DNA of 64,000 bases, taken from Amphibalanus amphitrite. Lineage: Eukaryota > Arthropoda > Thecostraca > Balanomorpha > Balanidae. Under the pieces are notes generated by a model. The model searched no databases. It worked only from the letters and a program-made list of their open reading frames with translations, and was not told the origin of the DNA. The first letter of the stretch is position 1, and every line of letters starts with the position of its first letter. Of this stretch, positions 9,770-24,700 are shown one piece after another. The DNA is taken from assembly GCF_019059575.1 (NCBI RefSeq), contig NW_024881618.1, positions 186,001-250,000 on the forward strand. The letters are read 5' to 3'. The position numbers and the translations under genes were made by a program.

Positions 9770-12700
9770 ATGGAGCAGAAGGGTCACGGAGAGGCGATGG
9801 CAACCGACTCGTGGGGCGCCGCCGGACAGCCGGAGAGCCTCTCGGAGAACAGCAATGAGGTGAGTTCGCAGGCGGGAGGGCAGCGTGCTGCAGTGAGGCA
9901 GCAGGCCGCGCCGAGATGTGCTGTGGTCGTCCGGGCCATCGGTTGGGGAAGCACATGGCTCACAACACACGGGAGTTGTGTGTTATAAGGTCTTTGGATG
10001 GGGCACCACGTGATGAACACTGATATTGTGTGCTGTTCAGGGCCTTGGTTGGGAGGCCACGTGGAGTATAGCTATGCACTGTGACTAAGCGGCGGATGGT
10101 GGACTATGTGCTGTCTATAGTAGAAGTATTGCCTGTGTTGGTGGGTGTGCCCGTACGACCCACTTGAATGTGAGTTTGTAAACGACTGTGAGAATTGCTG
10201 CATGAATCAGTGTATGGCTTACCTATCATGTGGGCTGCTAGAAGGCCGAGGTTGCGTCACCGCGGACGGTCGGACGGACGCGTGTTGCGGTAAACGATGC
10301 TCGGAGCTGTGACTCAACACGCTCCTGGCGGTGACTGTTTACATCGATGGCCCTCCTGGAATGCACCTCAGCGACAACTCCCTCACCAAAGGCATCCACG
10401 TCGGCCCGCTGGCGATTTTCGGTACCAGCGCACATGGCCAGCCTAAGCTGCCCAGTGCCCAGTTTTCCTTCCCGCCGGCTGGTGCCCCTCCCGTCCCCAC
10501 TTTCCCGGATTGGACTGCAGCTGTTTCACATATAGAAGGCAGCCATGTGATCCAAAGGCACCGCTGAAGACCAAGAGGACTGCAGAGTTCAGAGCTTGGT
10601 TGTGGTAGATCTTTTGTCGTTGTACGGAGTCCGTGTTGTGGCGTGTTATGCTACAGCGGTCACCCCTGACACAGACTGGTCTATTCGACGTATACTTGTG
10701 ACAGGCACTAGCAGTCGCCAGTCAACGAGGCTGTGACAGGACGAGGCTGTAAGAAGGCTCACCCTGTCATCCGCGGGATTAGCTATCGCGGCTATGGAGG
10801 GATAGAATATACCTAGGGATAGAATATACCTACCACCATGGCTTGTTTGAGACTGCATCAGTAACCGGCGTTTTGATGGGCGGGATCAGTCATCGGGGTT
10901 GACAGAGGGGAGGGATCAGTCATCGCGGTTGACAGAAAGAATCACTATCTGCGACTATGACGGATGCGATCAGTCCTTGCCATTGTGACTTGTTGGATCT
11001 GCATCAAGAGACCAGCAATCAGCATGCATATGTGTCTGCTGCTATTCATCCTATCGCCCACGCTGTCGATGGTCTCCTTTTGTAGTTAAAATTCATCTCT
11101 CCCGTTCTGATGAAGCTTATTGTTTTATTTTGTTTTGTTTGGAGCAGCCTCTTACGGTCTTTAATTCTTCTTTTACGGACCATTGCAGAGTTGTGAGATG
11201 AGATGATAGGGGTATGGTGGATACATTCGACTGTACGGACCACCACCGACGCACAGTGCGTTGTGGCAGAGATCATCCGTGGGATGGGCGTGTCCCGATG
11301 GGATATAGCCCACTCTGCCATGCAAACGGTCACCCGCGAAAGGTGTATTCCAGGCTGGAGTTGACCTCATCACCCTCGCGGTTGTTGCTTTGGGTGACCG
11401 TCAGCCCGGACGAAACAATGTGAGAATGAGGAAGGATGCTGATGGGCTAGTCCTGAGAATGGCAAAGACTGATGGATATGGTGTCTATTATATGCTTCGG
11501 GTGCCTTAGTTGATGTACGACCTACCAACCCGTCATAAGATTAGACGACATCAGTTAAGACAGCCTATGAATTATGGCATGTTTTGAAGGCCTCAGGAAC
11601 TCTTCGCCTCCTACTGTCTGGTCGTCGGGCATCATCATTCGGACAGCCAGCCGACCCGTCTGCAATTCAAACCTGGTTGGCATCTACCTCCATTCGAATA
11701 AGCTTTATATGAATCACAGAAGTGCGCTTTGGTACCTGCGACCTATGACTATCCTGTGTTCGCTTGGCTATTTGTTAGGAGACCTGATAAAAAATGCATA
11801 AATGGGCAGTACTGTGGCCCGGTTCCCCGAAAACTAACGATCTGCACACCGAAGTCTGGCTTTGACTCGATTCTTCGTTTACTGGAGTCGTGGTTCAACT
11901 CAAGATCTTTGGAGTAGATTTCCGACTCGAAAGTCGGCTCCTCCTCCGCGAGTTCCTTTAGCTTTGTCTGTCACAGCAGTCGTGTAACGCCGGACCGCGG
12001 CGAATTATGAGCGGCTGACATTGCACGGGCCGGTGACAGTGGTGTCATGGCAAGGTGACGGTGGTGTCATGGCAAGGTGACAGTGGTGTCATGGCAAGGT
12101 GACGGTGGTGTCATGGCAAGGTGACGGTGGTGTCACAAAGAGAAGCCCTGGGTAGGTAGATAGTAATACAGCCACCTGAGAGGGACCATCACTGTCCACG
12201 GACCTCGAACTAGGCGAAGGACCGAATGTTCGAAAACCGGGAATACGTGGAGGCATGGAGTGATGTTATTGCTGAACCCAAAACGATGCACGTCACCATT
12301 GATCCGTGGCCTGGGCGAACGTCTTCACTTTGCAGCACACCTCTTATTACATCAAACGTCTCCACAGTTGCGCTGAGACTGCTGCTGGCTTTGAGCGCTG
12401 ACCACAGCGGTCTGCACACAAGGCCCACCTTATGCTGCCTTCGCGCAGACCATTGGCCGAAACGGCTTCATCTCACTGATTATGTTTCGCGAATAACAAC
12501 TCCCAGCCTCACGTTGTGTGGATTCGCATTCTTATTCTCGGAGTCGGGTCCTTGCTTCCGTGGGCAAGGATTGGCATGTAACAATAATGCGGCTTTCTGC
12601 CTTTGCCAGTGGAATAGTACGTGCACAGACTTCTCTCTACATAAGGAGTTTGTGTACGTATCATTTCATTTGCATGCTTACATATATACTTACACGGTTT

Positions 12701-15700
12701 AGGTATGCGTTTTATGCGTACTGTAGCCCTTGCCAGCCACTACCTGTCACACTTGTCACATTTAGCTGTTCCCGAGGGCATATCACGTTAATCTGTGGTG
12801 CTTTTCCAGTGTCGAACCGACCAGTTCATCCAACATGCCTTATCCTGGAAAATCACCAGCTTGAACGTTAACGATATGGAACGATAATCATTTTGATATA
12901 TTGGCATTCCGGTGTTTATTTATGTATTTTCTCGTCGGTATGCCAGCGCTAATCCACTTTAATGCACATTGCACACAGTTGTGACCTCTGGCTGCGTCTG
13001 CCCGGCAGCCGCTGCAGCTGACTATGAAGTCGGAGAAGCAGCTGCTGTCGATGATGACGTCAGAGAAGCAGCTGCCGCCGCCGGCCTGTAACGGCCTGAC
13101 GGGCAGCTCGGCGGCCAGGGACGGCTCTCCGGTCACACAGGCAGAGACCAGCGTCACCGGACTGCCGGCCGTGCTGGCCGCTGCCGCCACAGCACTGTCG
13201 CAGAGGGGCGCCAGCACCGCCACCGTGCCGGCAGCGCTGGCCGCCAGCACCACAGGTCAGTCCCAGAGGGGCGCCAGCACCGCAGGTCAGTCCTAGAGGG
13301 GCGCCAGCACGGCGACCGTGCCGGCAGCGCTGGCAGCCAGCACCGCAGGTCAGTCACAGAGGGGCGCCAGCACCGCCACCGTGCCGGCAGCGCTGGCAGC
13401 CAGCACCACAGGTCAGTCACAGAGGGGCGCCAGCACCGCAGGTCAGTCCTAGAGTGGCGCCAGCACGGCGACCGTGCCGGCAGCGCTGGCAGCCAGCACC
13501 ACAGGTCAGTCACAGAGGGGCGCCAGCAGCACTAAGGGTCAGTCACAGAGGGGCGCCAGCACCGCGACCGTGCCGGCAGCGCTGGCAGCCAGCACCGCAG
13601 GTCAGTCACAGAGGGGCGCCAGCACCGCCACCGTGCCGGCAGCGCTGGCAGCCAGCACCGCAGGTCAGTCACAGAGGGTCGCCGGCACCGCAACCGTGCC
13701 GGCAGCGCTGGCAGCCAGCACCACAGGTCAGTCACAGAGGGGCGCCAGCACCGCCACCGTGCCGGCAGCGCTGGCTGCCAGCACCACAGGTCAGTCACAG
13801 AGGGGCGCCAGCACCGCAGGTCAGTCCTAGAGGGGCGCCAGCACCGCCACCGTGCCGGCAGCTCTGGCAGCCAGCACCACAGGTCAGTCACAACTCACAG
13901 ACACACCAGCACTGCTTGTTAGTCCTAGAGGAACACCAGAACCGCTTGTTAGTCCTAGAGGAACACCAGAACCGTAGGTTAGTCACAGAGGGGCATTAGT
14001 ACCGCAGTTCATTCCAAAAGTGAAGAGAAACATCAGGTCCACCGTCAGCCACAACTTCCAGAGTTATTTCAGGCTCGTCTCATCGATGAATGCTGATCGT
14101 CGGTTTTTAACAGTAGAAGCCGAGTTACCACCAAAGAACTCACTGCAATCGTAATTGTGGTCCCATATCCAGATAAGTCAGAAACATAAAGGACTTATGT
14201 AGAACGTAAGAGCTTGAAATACTTCTGCGTCAGCCAAGCTTCATCATCCCGGCGGTATATTCCGAGTAACGAGCTGCTCTTCAGGATTATTTCCTTACTA
14301 CATATCCAAGGATGCTTAGTGCCAAGACAGTAGCCGCTTTCACGACGGCCATCTGGTACACATTTGGTGCACATCTGGTACAGATCAGGTGCAGATTTGG
14401 TCAAATCAGGTTCAGTGTGTCTCTTAGTAGCGATCAGCTAGGGTTGCACTAATTGCTTATATGCCTGCTTTGTCATATTATCAGAGAGCATCATCGATTA
14501 AAACACTGAAATAAATTCACAAAATGAAGATATTTGCTGTAAAAGAAATTAGGTGCAGATTTGGTCAAATCAAGTGCATTCGCCGGATAGCCCGTCGTGA
14601 AAACGGCTATTAAGTCGCACTTCCTAGTTACCATATGTACATATTTAGTTGGCCACTAACTTTACTTGCGCTAGGTCGCGGTCTGTGCCAGTTTGAGTTG
14701 TGGCTTCAATACCGCCCTCCGCAAGATATCGCTGTCTCACCGAGCGTATGGCGGTTCCCCGCTTGGCCTGCTTAGTCTGAAACATGCAGCGTTTGTCAGC
14801 ATGGTTAGGGGAGCTGCGCGAAGCTGCCTGATTCAGCCGGCAGCACCGGCGAGCTAAGCTGCATCCACCGCGCTGCGTTTGACCACTATCAGACCGACTG
14901 CCGACCTCGGGCACCTGCACAGAGGGAGGGGAGGGTCGAATGTGTCACCTCACCGGCGCCCGACGACCCCCACCCGACAAAGACCGGCCGCTAAGTCAAG
15001 GCGAGGTCAACAAACAACTGTCGGATGACCAATTTATCTAATCAGAGCAAATACGGCCGCCAAGAGGACTGCCGGACGCAAGGCGGCAAAGTGCCGCAAA
15101 AACGTCCCGCCCCGACACGCACTTCGGCGCACATTGCGCTGCGCCCTGTTGACGGTCAGATTATGCATTCCTTGCAATAATTCCTCTATAAATAATCCTA
15201 ATCACGGCTACTTTCGCAACGCGCACAAAAACACGCCAGAACTGGAGTAAACACCTGAGGAGCGCTGGCCGTGCGCCAGATTATCATTAATTGACCAGTT
15301 TTTGCGCCTGCTGCTCGGCGCCGCCGCGATGCGCGCGATAGCGGCGCGCCGCGAACGGCGACTGTGCGCCACTGCCGCCGCCGCCGCCGCCGCGCGGCCG
15401 CCGGCGCTGCACCGTAAACAAAAGGATTTCGTCTGGTGGCGGCCGGTGGACGCACGGCCGGCCGGCGCGATAACCGGGCCGCGGCCGGCGCTAATGAGCA
15501 CACGATGGAAATACCGCGCCGCTCGCGCGCCGTTGGACGCCCAGATAAACCGGGCCCGTATAATAAAGCGGTGCGCGGCCGGGCGGCGCGCTGGCTGATC
15601 GGCGGCAGCGGCCGGTGGTCGGAGGTGATTGGCGGCGGCGCCGGCCGGCACCGCGCCCCCTGCCGCTCGTTTCCCGTGCCGATAGCGGCTGATGGTGGCC

Positions 15701-18700
15701 CGCTCAGAGACACCTCTCTCCCTGGTGCACCATGGTCGGCGACCTGCTTCACCCGGTGCAGAGTACGCGGGTACAGCAACTCAGCACCGAGTGTGCAATC
15801 ACAGCAGAGCGGACCAGCGCGGCCCCTCTCCGCGGCGGTACCCCGGTATCTCACCGTCCGACAATGAAACTGACAGCGACAGGTGACTGCGAGTCCTACC
15901 AAACCTCGAACCTCAGACATCCCAAACCTATGCACTAATCCGGATTGGTGATTCCGGGTCGGTGGCCAGCCGTGGGCGATGTGTTTCTCGCGGCGCGGCC
16001 TTGAACGCTGCAGCTCCGCAGAAGGGGCGGATGTGGCCGCCGATCTCGCTCGGTCCGGCCGAAGCGGACGCCGGCGCCGCACCACGTCACTTCCGCTGCA
16101 GGAGCCGGAAGTCGCCACGACCCGGGCACAGATGTTTTTCTGCCTCTCCGGAGACTGCCTCATGATCGACGGTCACGATTTTGTCCGGGAATTATACCGT
16201 GAGTTTGCACGGCTGCATTTTAAAGAAATTACGGGTATCGCTGGTGAACCCCTGTTAATCCGCTCTTGACATAAGTCGATTCAATAACGAAAATTATGGA
16301 CACCGATAACAATGCTGCCTTCCTTTCAGTGTATTAGATTTACAGTTCTTGCGCAAAAAAGACCCGACATTTTGACAATGTGTCTCACGAGCCACAGCCA
16401 TCTGCATCATTGAAAAGCTTTGGAGATTATCGAACTTAATTGAAGATCCGTAGGTGGGATCTTATGGAACCTGACGCTCAGCATCCGTGTAATATCGCTC
16501 AGTCACCGATCTGGCTGTTCACTGTTTGAAAGTTCAGTGTTAAGTAGACCCGGGCTGTTTGTCGTCACTAAGCGTCACAACGCGGGACTGATTGTTGACC
16601 GTATCCGGTGAAACAGTTGTCAACTGTGTCAGACGGCGATGACAAACAGCAATGCGCAGTGTCAGACGGCGATGACGGACTGTGTCAGATGGCTATGACT
16701 GTGAGACGGCGGCTACAGGCTTTGTCACAAAGCGATGGCAGTGTCAGACGGCGATGGCAGACCGTGTCAAACTGTGATGACTGACAGCGATGACAGACGT
16801 GGTGAACATGTGACGAAACGCGTAACGTATGGCGAGCAGGCAGGAGCGGACGTGAGGCGAGCAGCTGAGAAGAGGGTGACCCCGTGTCATTTGACGGGTG
16901 TGTATACTTGTGTGACATATCGGCAATGCGCAGCTTATCCACGCACACAGGGCTTGGGTCTCTCACCATTGAGCTCTGGCTTAATCATCGGGACTTTTTC
17001 TACCCATGATGAGAGGAGACGGACGAGAGGACCGGTTCACACCGTGTCCGGGAGCTCGGCGGCTCCGTGCGGGCCACACCTCCCTGAGCAGACCTACCGC
17101 AGCTCTGAGCCGGCCCCGCGTCACCGGAGACACTGCCCTAACCCCCCGACACACACAGCCGTGATCTGCGGGGGCGGCCCGGCAGGAAGGGACCCGGACC
17201 CGCCGATAGCTACACGAGGAAAGACCTCGCACAACGGGAGAAAGTATTGGGCTTTTTAAACGCTTTCAGTGATGTTATCTAAATCAGGGCTGCAGATTAT
17301 CCAGCTAACCATGATTGTGCAATACACATGAGTCATGGGAGCTTTATGGTGTTGTGGTTGGCTCGCTCTTGCTCGTTGAATGGGTAGTGTGCTGTATGAA
17401 CTCGACATTAAATCAAAGAGTGACAGTCAAAGTACAGGTGCGTGAGCAGGTTTCGGTCCGATTAAACCTGTAGCTAGTGCACAATTCACTCTGAACTCCT
17501 AATGACCACTACTCTCTCGGCTCTGGAGCCGCTGAGTCGGAGACGCCGTCCGGTCGGCCGTTGTCGGCTGTTTAGTAAATACGGTCTGCTGTGGTCAGCG
17601 CGGCGGGAGGCCGGTTGGACGGCCGGCCGTGCAGCTGGGCTTCTTTTCAGGGGCAGCCCACGCAAAAACCGGCCGCGTCGCGCGCCTAACAGCTCTGAGG
17701 GCCACCGGAAGGTCGCTGACGGGCGAGGCTTCTCATTAGGCAAGCGCTGCATTGGAGACCGCCCGCTTCAATCGCACCTGAAACAATTGCGCAGGCCGCA
17801 ATAAGTGCTCATCACACCGATTACCTGGCGCCTAGTAGTCATGGCAACGAGACGAGTTTTCATAACGGATTCTGTCTTTTGCTAGAACATGCGTCATGCA
17901 CGTCCATCAGATCTGTTTTCAGATTTAACAGAATTTCGCTGAATATGTCTGTCTATCTGTCTACCAGTTCGACTTTCCTGCCTTCCTTTGGTACGTTTAT
18001 CAGTGTAGGTCTAATACAACCGGTCTTAGATTGACCCAAGCTTCATCATCATCGCCTCAGCAAGCATCCGCCCTAAGTCAGTTCATAAGCCATTTCCGTC
18101 TGAGATCTTCACTCGGACGGATCTGAAGTCGGCCGCGTCGCACGACTGCATTGAATTTGATCGACCGGCGGTATTATCTTTTCATCCCGGGGCATTTACT
18201 AAAGACGTATTTAGAAAATCCCTCATAATGAGGTGGGCGGCGGGGCCGGCCGAGCCGACGCCGGCTAAGTCGACAAACGAACGGCTCCAAAGTCAGACCG
18301 GTCGTGCCGAGCCGCGTCGCCGACCGACTCAAACTTAAGCCGCGCGTAATAGGGCCGCAGAAAAAGAGGAGGATATCGGGATCTCTCCATGGATTCGCAT
18401 CGCGGCGAGGACTCAGTCGGCGGCGCGCTCGCTCGTCGGGCGAACCCGTATTGAGGGCGGCTGCCGGCCGGCTATAGGGCCCATGACGCCGAGCGGGGCT
18501 AATCCGGCCATCTGTTACGCTATTGGTGGCCGCCGAGTCGCTTAGCAGCTGCAACAGCACACGGCGGAGCCGGATGCAGCGCGGCCTCCGGACCATCCGG
18601 CGCGGATCAGCGGCGTTTTTGGCGGAGCCGCGGTCGGATCATGGCCACGGGCCGGCCGCGCTGCACCCCCCCCCCCCCCCCCGGACCGGCCAAAGCTGCC

Positions 18701-21700
18701 CAGCGTCTTAGCGAGGCGGTTTGTGTAATTTAAGCCGAGAAGCGTCTGAGCGATGTCATTATTGCATGGCCAGCGGGGTGTTTTAATCAGAGCGCTGGGG
18801 CGCGCGTGGCGCCCCAGCCCACCCCCGCCCACTACTCAGCCCCGCCCGGCTTGACAATCTTGTCAAGTGCCGTCATAACGGATTTCATATACGGTTACAT
18901 GCCGATATAAAAAGCATCACCTGCAGGTCTGAAATACACATCTCACTAGTCACTGTTCGATTCAACAGACGACACGTGAACTTGCTAGTTGACGTTCTAT
19001 GCTCGATAGGTAGATGGGTAGAATTAGTGGATCACGCGAGACAGCACGTACCGACTTTATAAACGGTGTTTAGGTATCAGCATATGTTAACCCGCATAAA
19101 AAAGTCGTACACTTGTGACCTGTAGGTACTAAACGATGTTACTAAAGTTTAAAGGGACTATCCCACCTTCTAAAATGTTGTTAACCCGCGCCCTGGTGGG
19201 CTCTGTTTATAACGCGACCTGGTGGGGGGGGGGCTATTTTTTGCCCCCCCCCCCTCATATCTCCGAAACTACTGGACGGATCCACAAAATTCAAACGGCG
19301 TTCGAAAGGCCTGTCAAATTTGTAGAGGGAAACCAAATTTCATTGACCTCGGGGTCACCGATGACGTCACAGGTCAGGTCAAAGATGAAATGTTTCACCG
19401 TTCACGGGTCTTCTAGGGAATGCGCTATAACACCGAGGAAAACGCATTTTGTCGAGAATCAGCGATAGGGCGTCAGTTGCCTAGTAGATATGTTGCTATT
19501 AGAGGTCACTGACAATACCAGCTCAGGTCACAGGTCAGGTCACCAAGGGTCACAGGTCAGGTCACATGAGCCCAACTTTACTAGGGTTGTGTGATGCATG
19601 TTTTCTGGCCAATTTTTCATTTCCAACTCAATGGTGTTGGTTATAAGACTATCAGGTACGGCTTAGGTCACTTTCTGGTGAAGTTCAGGTCAAGGTCAGG
19701 TCAAGGTCAGGCCAAAAAAGGTCAAATTTTAAAGTTGATAGTTTTGCATAAGATGGGTATTGATTCGATGCAGCTCGTCACGGGGAGTCTAATGGTGGTC
19801 TTTGTTTTGCGCTACGGGGCCTAGAATTGCTAAAAATTGAGTTTGAAAATTTGACGTCATCAATTTTGAACAGTTTTTTCGCTATAACTTCGCCAAAAAA
19901 AGAGGTATCAATCTCAAATTTGGTATGTGGATGGAAGGCGGTAAGGACTATCACATATATTCCGGTTTTTGCGAAATTCAAAAAACTTTCTGGATTTTTT
20001 GATTATTATATCCAAAAAATATATTTTTTGATTTTTGGGGGTCAAAATCCAAAAATTTCAAAAATCCGAGATCGCAGTTTTGTAGCCCTGTCAATTATAC
20101 AGCTTTTATGTCTTTATCATTTTTCTGTATTTGCAAAGCTATAGGCCTGACAGCTCTTCCCGCGAAACCCTTTTTTGGGTCGAAAACGGCAGAACATGAC
20201 GTACTCTGACGTCATTTCCGGCCAACCTATCATAGTCTTTGGAAAAATTTTTGGTCACAATGTGTAAAATTGATGTCCGGGAGGGTACTGAAAGTTTGGT
20301 GACGATCGGGGCAGCGGTTCTGGAGATATATCGAAAAGTCTGTAGGGGGGGCAAAAAATAGCCCCCCCCACCAGGTCGCGGGTTAAAACCAGTTAAATTG
20401 TGCCCGACTTTATAGATTGGATGACCAGGAACACGGTTCTGGCATTTATTTTTCATTAAACATCTTAGGCTTCCCATATTCCAAACACAAACTTTCAAAT
20501 ATGTGACGTCACAGCCCAAAATTACCTCCTTCCCCAGGCCACATTACTGTCATAAAGCTGATTCTTTTTACTCTGTAGGCACCACAACAAAGTTCAGACC
20601 AAGTTTTAAGCGATTTTTCAACGAACAAACCCATTTAAATCAGAATGACTAAACGAGGTGACGTCACACTAACGGTCGCTCCATGTTGAAGATAGGGCCT
20701 TGCGCAAGGCCCATTTTCAAATGAAGGGAACGAATTTCTTCAACACCAAGAGGCCGCGGGGGTTGCAACATAGATAGATAGTGGTTTCCGAACCTCGCCG
20801 CAAACTTGGCTATCTCAACTCAAACCCCATGTTAAAGGTGGGATAGTCCCTTTAATTGCAGCACGTCATCTAATCAATCACATCGCATCACTCATGCGCT
20901 TTGAAGTATCGGACATATCGGGCACTGATCACATCCAACAGTGAAGAGTAAGCATTCCATATAACTTACACAGCAAAACAATAATACAACTGGCACATTG
21001 TATTGTATTGTATTGAATATTTAAGAGCGATCCACATTCCAAATTGCGTGGCGATTAGGTACACCTTGCATGCATCAGGGCACCCGGCACCCAGCGTGCA
21101 TTCGATACCCCGATGCTCGGCACCGGGTACACCCGGTAGGTACCCACTCGATGCCACGGCACCCGGCACCGGGCACCCACAAACAGTCGATGCGCCGCAT
21201 TTATTGTATCAGCTGAGCCGTATCGACGGCGTCAGTGGGGCTTCGGCCGTCATCCTTTTAGGTGGGGTGCGCACCGCGCGAGCCGCTCCGCCGGCCGCCC
21301 ATTCCCGTTTATCACAGAAAAACACTCTGTGATACTTCTGCGTTGGGATTACAGCAAATCCTATGAATCCGGCCGTATTCCAAATCCCCTCGTCGTCGAG
21401 AGTAAAGTTGGCGACATACACGGGAAGGCCATCTCGCGCTGTGGCCTGATCCTTCCCGGCGGCGGGCGCCTCCGGTCTCCGGCGGACGGTGGGCGTCGCA
21501 CCGCCGCGCTCCCAAACAATGCACGGCATCGCGGCGTGCCAAAACACACAGCACAGCTCCCAGGAAAGTGGAGCACGCCGCGCCAAAATAACGCTCCGCC
21601 AATCGGCCGTCCGGATTAGGTGCGATCCCTTCAAAAGGATTAGGGCAGCCGCCGAGGATCACCGGTAATCCGGCGTCGCCCGCGATCATCAATCATGCCC

Positions 21701-24700
21701 ATAATCCGATTCAGCTGCAGGGCTTCTAATCTGGCGGCGCCCGTAAGCCCGGACTCGACGGGGAAACGGACGTGGCACTGGCGAAAGGAAATGCTCCGGT
21801 TGGGCGCCGGCGGCGGCGCTCCAGGGCTGAGCTTAGCCGTCGTGACGGTGGGGCGAGCGTTCTGTCCGCTCCGTGCTCTGTTATGGCCCGAGTATTGCCT
21901 GACTTTGTCAGTGCGGTCTACAGACACGGTGATGAAACAGTTTTGACACTAAATCACCACCCGTTTTGACACTGGACCGCCACGGTGGAATGACAAATGA
22001 CCAGAATTAACGTATAGGGTGTGTTGTGCGTATTACCGATCTATGAGCAAGTATGGCTCTAGAAGCAAAGCAAAGGCTAAGATAAGCAACAAGCATCCAT
22101 GTTTTGATGTCAGACGATAGCAGCAAAAAAAGGACGAGGACAGGAATGAGAGTAAAGCATTAAAACTTCTCGCATGACTGTACGCTTTTTGTCGACGCTA
22201 CTTCAAGGAAATGCGCATTTGTTAATACAGTCTATTCTGATGGTAATCTGGCTCAGGATTTCTCATTATTACCAAATACATTGCACAATGCCCATTACAT
22301 CACGACAGGTCGACGATAACAGCGTACGAGTGTTCCTGGGACTGCGACCGTGGGCCGCTGAGGGATGCCGATGCCTGATCAGCCGGTCTCAGCCGGCAAA
22401 CGGTAAACCGCTGCTGATCAGCCGGCCTCAGTCCGCGGTCAGACCTTAAACCACTGCTGATCAGCCCAACATCAGACCACGGTCGGGCTATAAGCCACTG
22501 CTGATTAGTCTTGCCTTAGACCGCGTGAGCCTGCGTGGTTCATAGGGATCCCGCGCGACCCGCGGCAGGTCCGGACCTCCTGTCTCTTTGACCGATCTCT
22601 CCCATTTCCGGTACCCTTGCTCCATGTCTCCCCGTCCCGTCCTGTATTCTTGTCCGTGTCCCGGGTCCCTCCGTTTATCTCGCTGGTCGACACCGCTCTG
22701 GCCCGTCCTCTGTTCAGTGCCGCGCTGTCTCCCCGTTCTATCTTGAACTCTGTTCTGTGCCACAATGTCTCTCCGTTCTATCCTGTACCGTTCTATCCGT
22801 TTTATCCGGTACCGACTCTGCGGTCGGTGCCGCGCTGCCTCCCCGTTCACTCCTGTACTTACATACTCTGTTCAGTGCCGCGCTGTCTTCCCTTCTCCCC
22901 TCTGTCCTGCGGTCGGTGTCGCACTGTCTGCCCGTTCACTCCTGTCCTCTGTTCGGACGACCGTGCTGAATGCGTTCAGAAAGAGCTGCGCCTGCGAGCG
23001 GGCGGGACGCCAGCCACTCCGCTAAACCTCATCTGAATAGGATTGTGTGAGAAGACTTAGAGATGAATTTTTGATTGGGTAAGCTTACGAATTTGAGCCG
23101 ACAAAATCGAATTTGTCCACGGAGAGGGATCACGGTCGCTGCGTCTGAAATCTCCTCATTCTGGGAGACTCGGCAGTCTGTGCGCCGCGGAGAGGCGGCT
23201 GCCGAAATCGGATGGGGTCCTCAGTTCACTCTCGGTGTCTGCATTCCCCCGACGGCGGCGGATGGACCCTCGGCGTGAGCAGAGGGAGACCGGGACATTT
23301 TATCAACATTCAACAGATAGTCAAATGATGTTTGCATAGACGGTTTGGCGGGATGCTCTGTTCGGTTGAGGCCAGAGAGCTTTTTTGGCACCTTATTGAG
23401 ACGTTTTGAATCACATGCAGTATTACGTACACATTTTAACACGCGCAGTGGAAGGGTTGCGAGTACTACGCCCAGTGGAAGGGGGGCGGATGGCGCCCCC
23501 CCCCCTAAGTTCTCAGCTCCCAGTAGAGCTAGGAAGACGAAATTTGGAGGGTAGGTGGGAGCCCTGGGGAACTCTGTTGTGTGTGAATTTCATGACCCTA
23601 GGTCAATATCTTCAAGGTCAAATGAGGTCAAATGTGGTCAAATCTGCCATATATGAGCGACTTTTTTGCGTTTACACGCCGATAACTCAAAAAGTTACCA
23701 GCCGATTTTCTTTTTTCTTTCACTATACGAAAGAACATACATTTGTGAGTATGTAGGGTGAATTTCTAGTTAATCAAACAATAAATATGGCAGTTAGAAG
23801 CCTGCTAAGGGTAAGATGTCGCCAGCTGAAGCGGGATCGGCGGACGCGGGAAAAGCGGCAATCACAATTTTGTGTTTACACACTCATAACTCAAGTTTTT
23901 ACCGGCCGATTTTCAAAATTCTTTGACCATAAGATTGCCTGTACCTTTTTTAGTCTTCTCACCAAATTTGACGCGAATCGAATATAATCAGCGGTAAGGA
24001 GCGCGATGTAAAGACGGAACCGTCCCGCTCCGGCACAGTCTACAATTCAGGCGGCGCGTAACGGCTAGCGCCAGCCGCCGCGCCGCCGCGCCGCCGCGGC
24101 GGCAGGATGTTTGACTTTACACCGCTATTACTTAGAAAAGTTGCGAACCGATTTTCTTATTTCTTGCACGAGAAGATCCGAAATTCAATTCTGGACAGGT
24201 AGCCAAAATTTCACATTAATATTATGTTCGCGGCGCGATTTATTGGCGAAAAACAGGAGGGGTGGGCGAAATCCCCCCCTTCCACTGCGTGTGTTGATTC
24301 ACTTTCTATTTAACCCGCGCCCGGCTGGGGGTCCTGGATTTCCACGCCCTGCTGGGGGGGTGTTTGAACACCCCCCCCTTCTAACTCGGCTCCTGGGCCA
24401 CGTAGCGATACACAGAAGGCGGCGTTCGAAAGAGCGTCAAAAATAATGAGGAAATCACTTTGGTCAATTTTTTGGTCATGTCAAAGGTCAGGTCACCAGA
24501 GGTCATTGAAGGCAAAATTTCGCCGATTTCCAGGTCGAATGTCGACAATTTCCAAGAAGCCAACGCATAACTCGGGAACCAATAGAGCTACGGCGCCGCG
24601 GAAAAGCGCATTCGATAGCCCAATTAACGCCCTTTCTGAGTAATTTTCTCAGATTTGACCTAACGTCAACGGTTTTGCCTGCAGGGGGCAAAAACTGCAA

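Noticed and set aside
15198-16163. 321-codon open frame on -
   Set aside because: It lies in a CpG-rich intron block, is rich in Arg/Ala/Pro in several frames and strands at once, and resembles no protein; a composition artefact.
18906-18940. TATAAAAA in dve intron 2 considered as a promoter
   Set aside because: No initiator or downstream exon in a sensible position could be identified.
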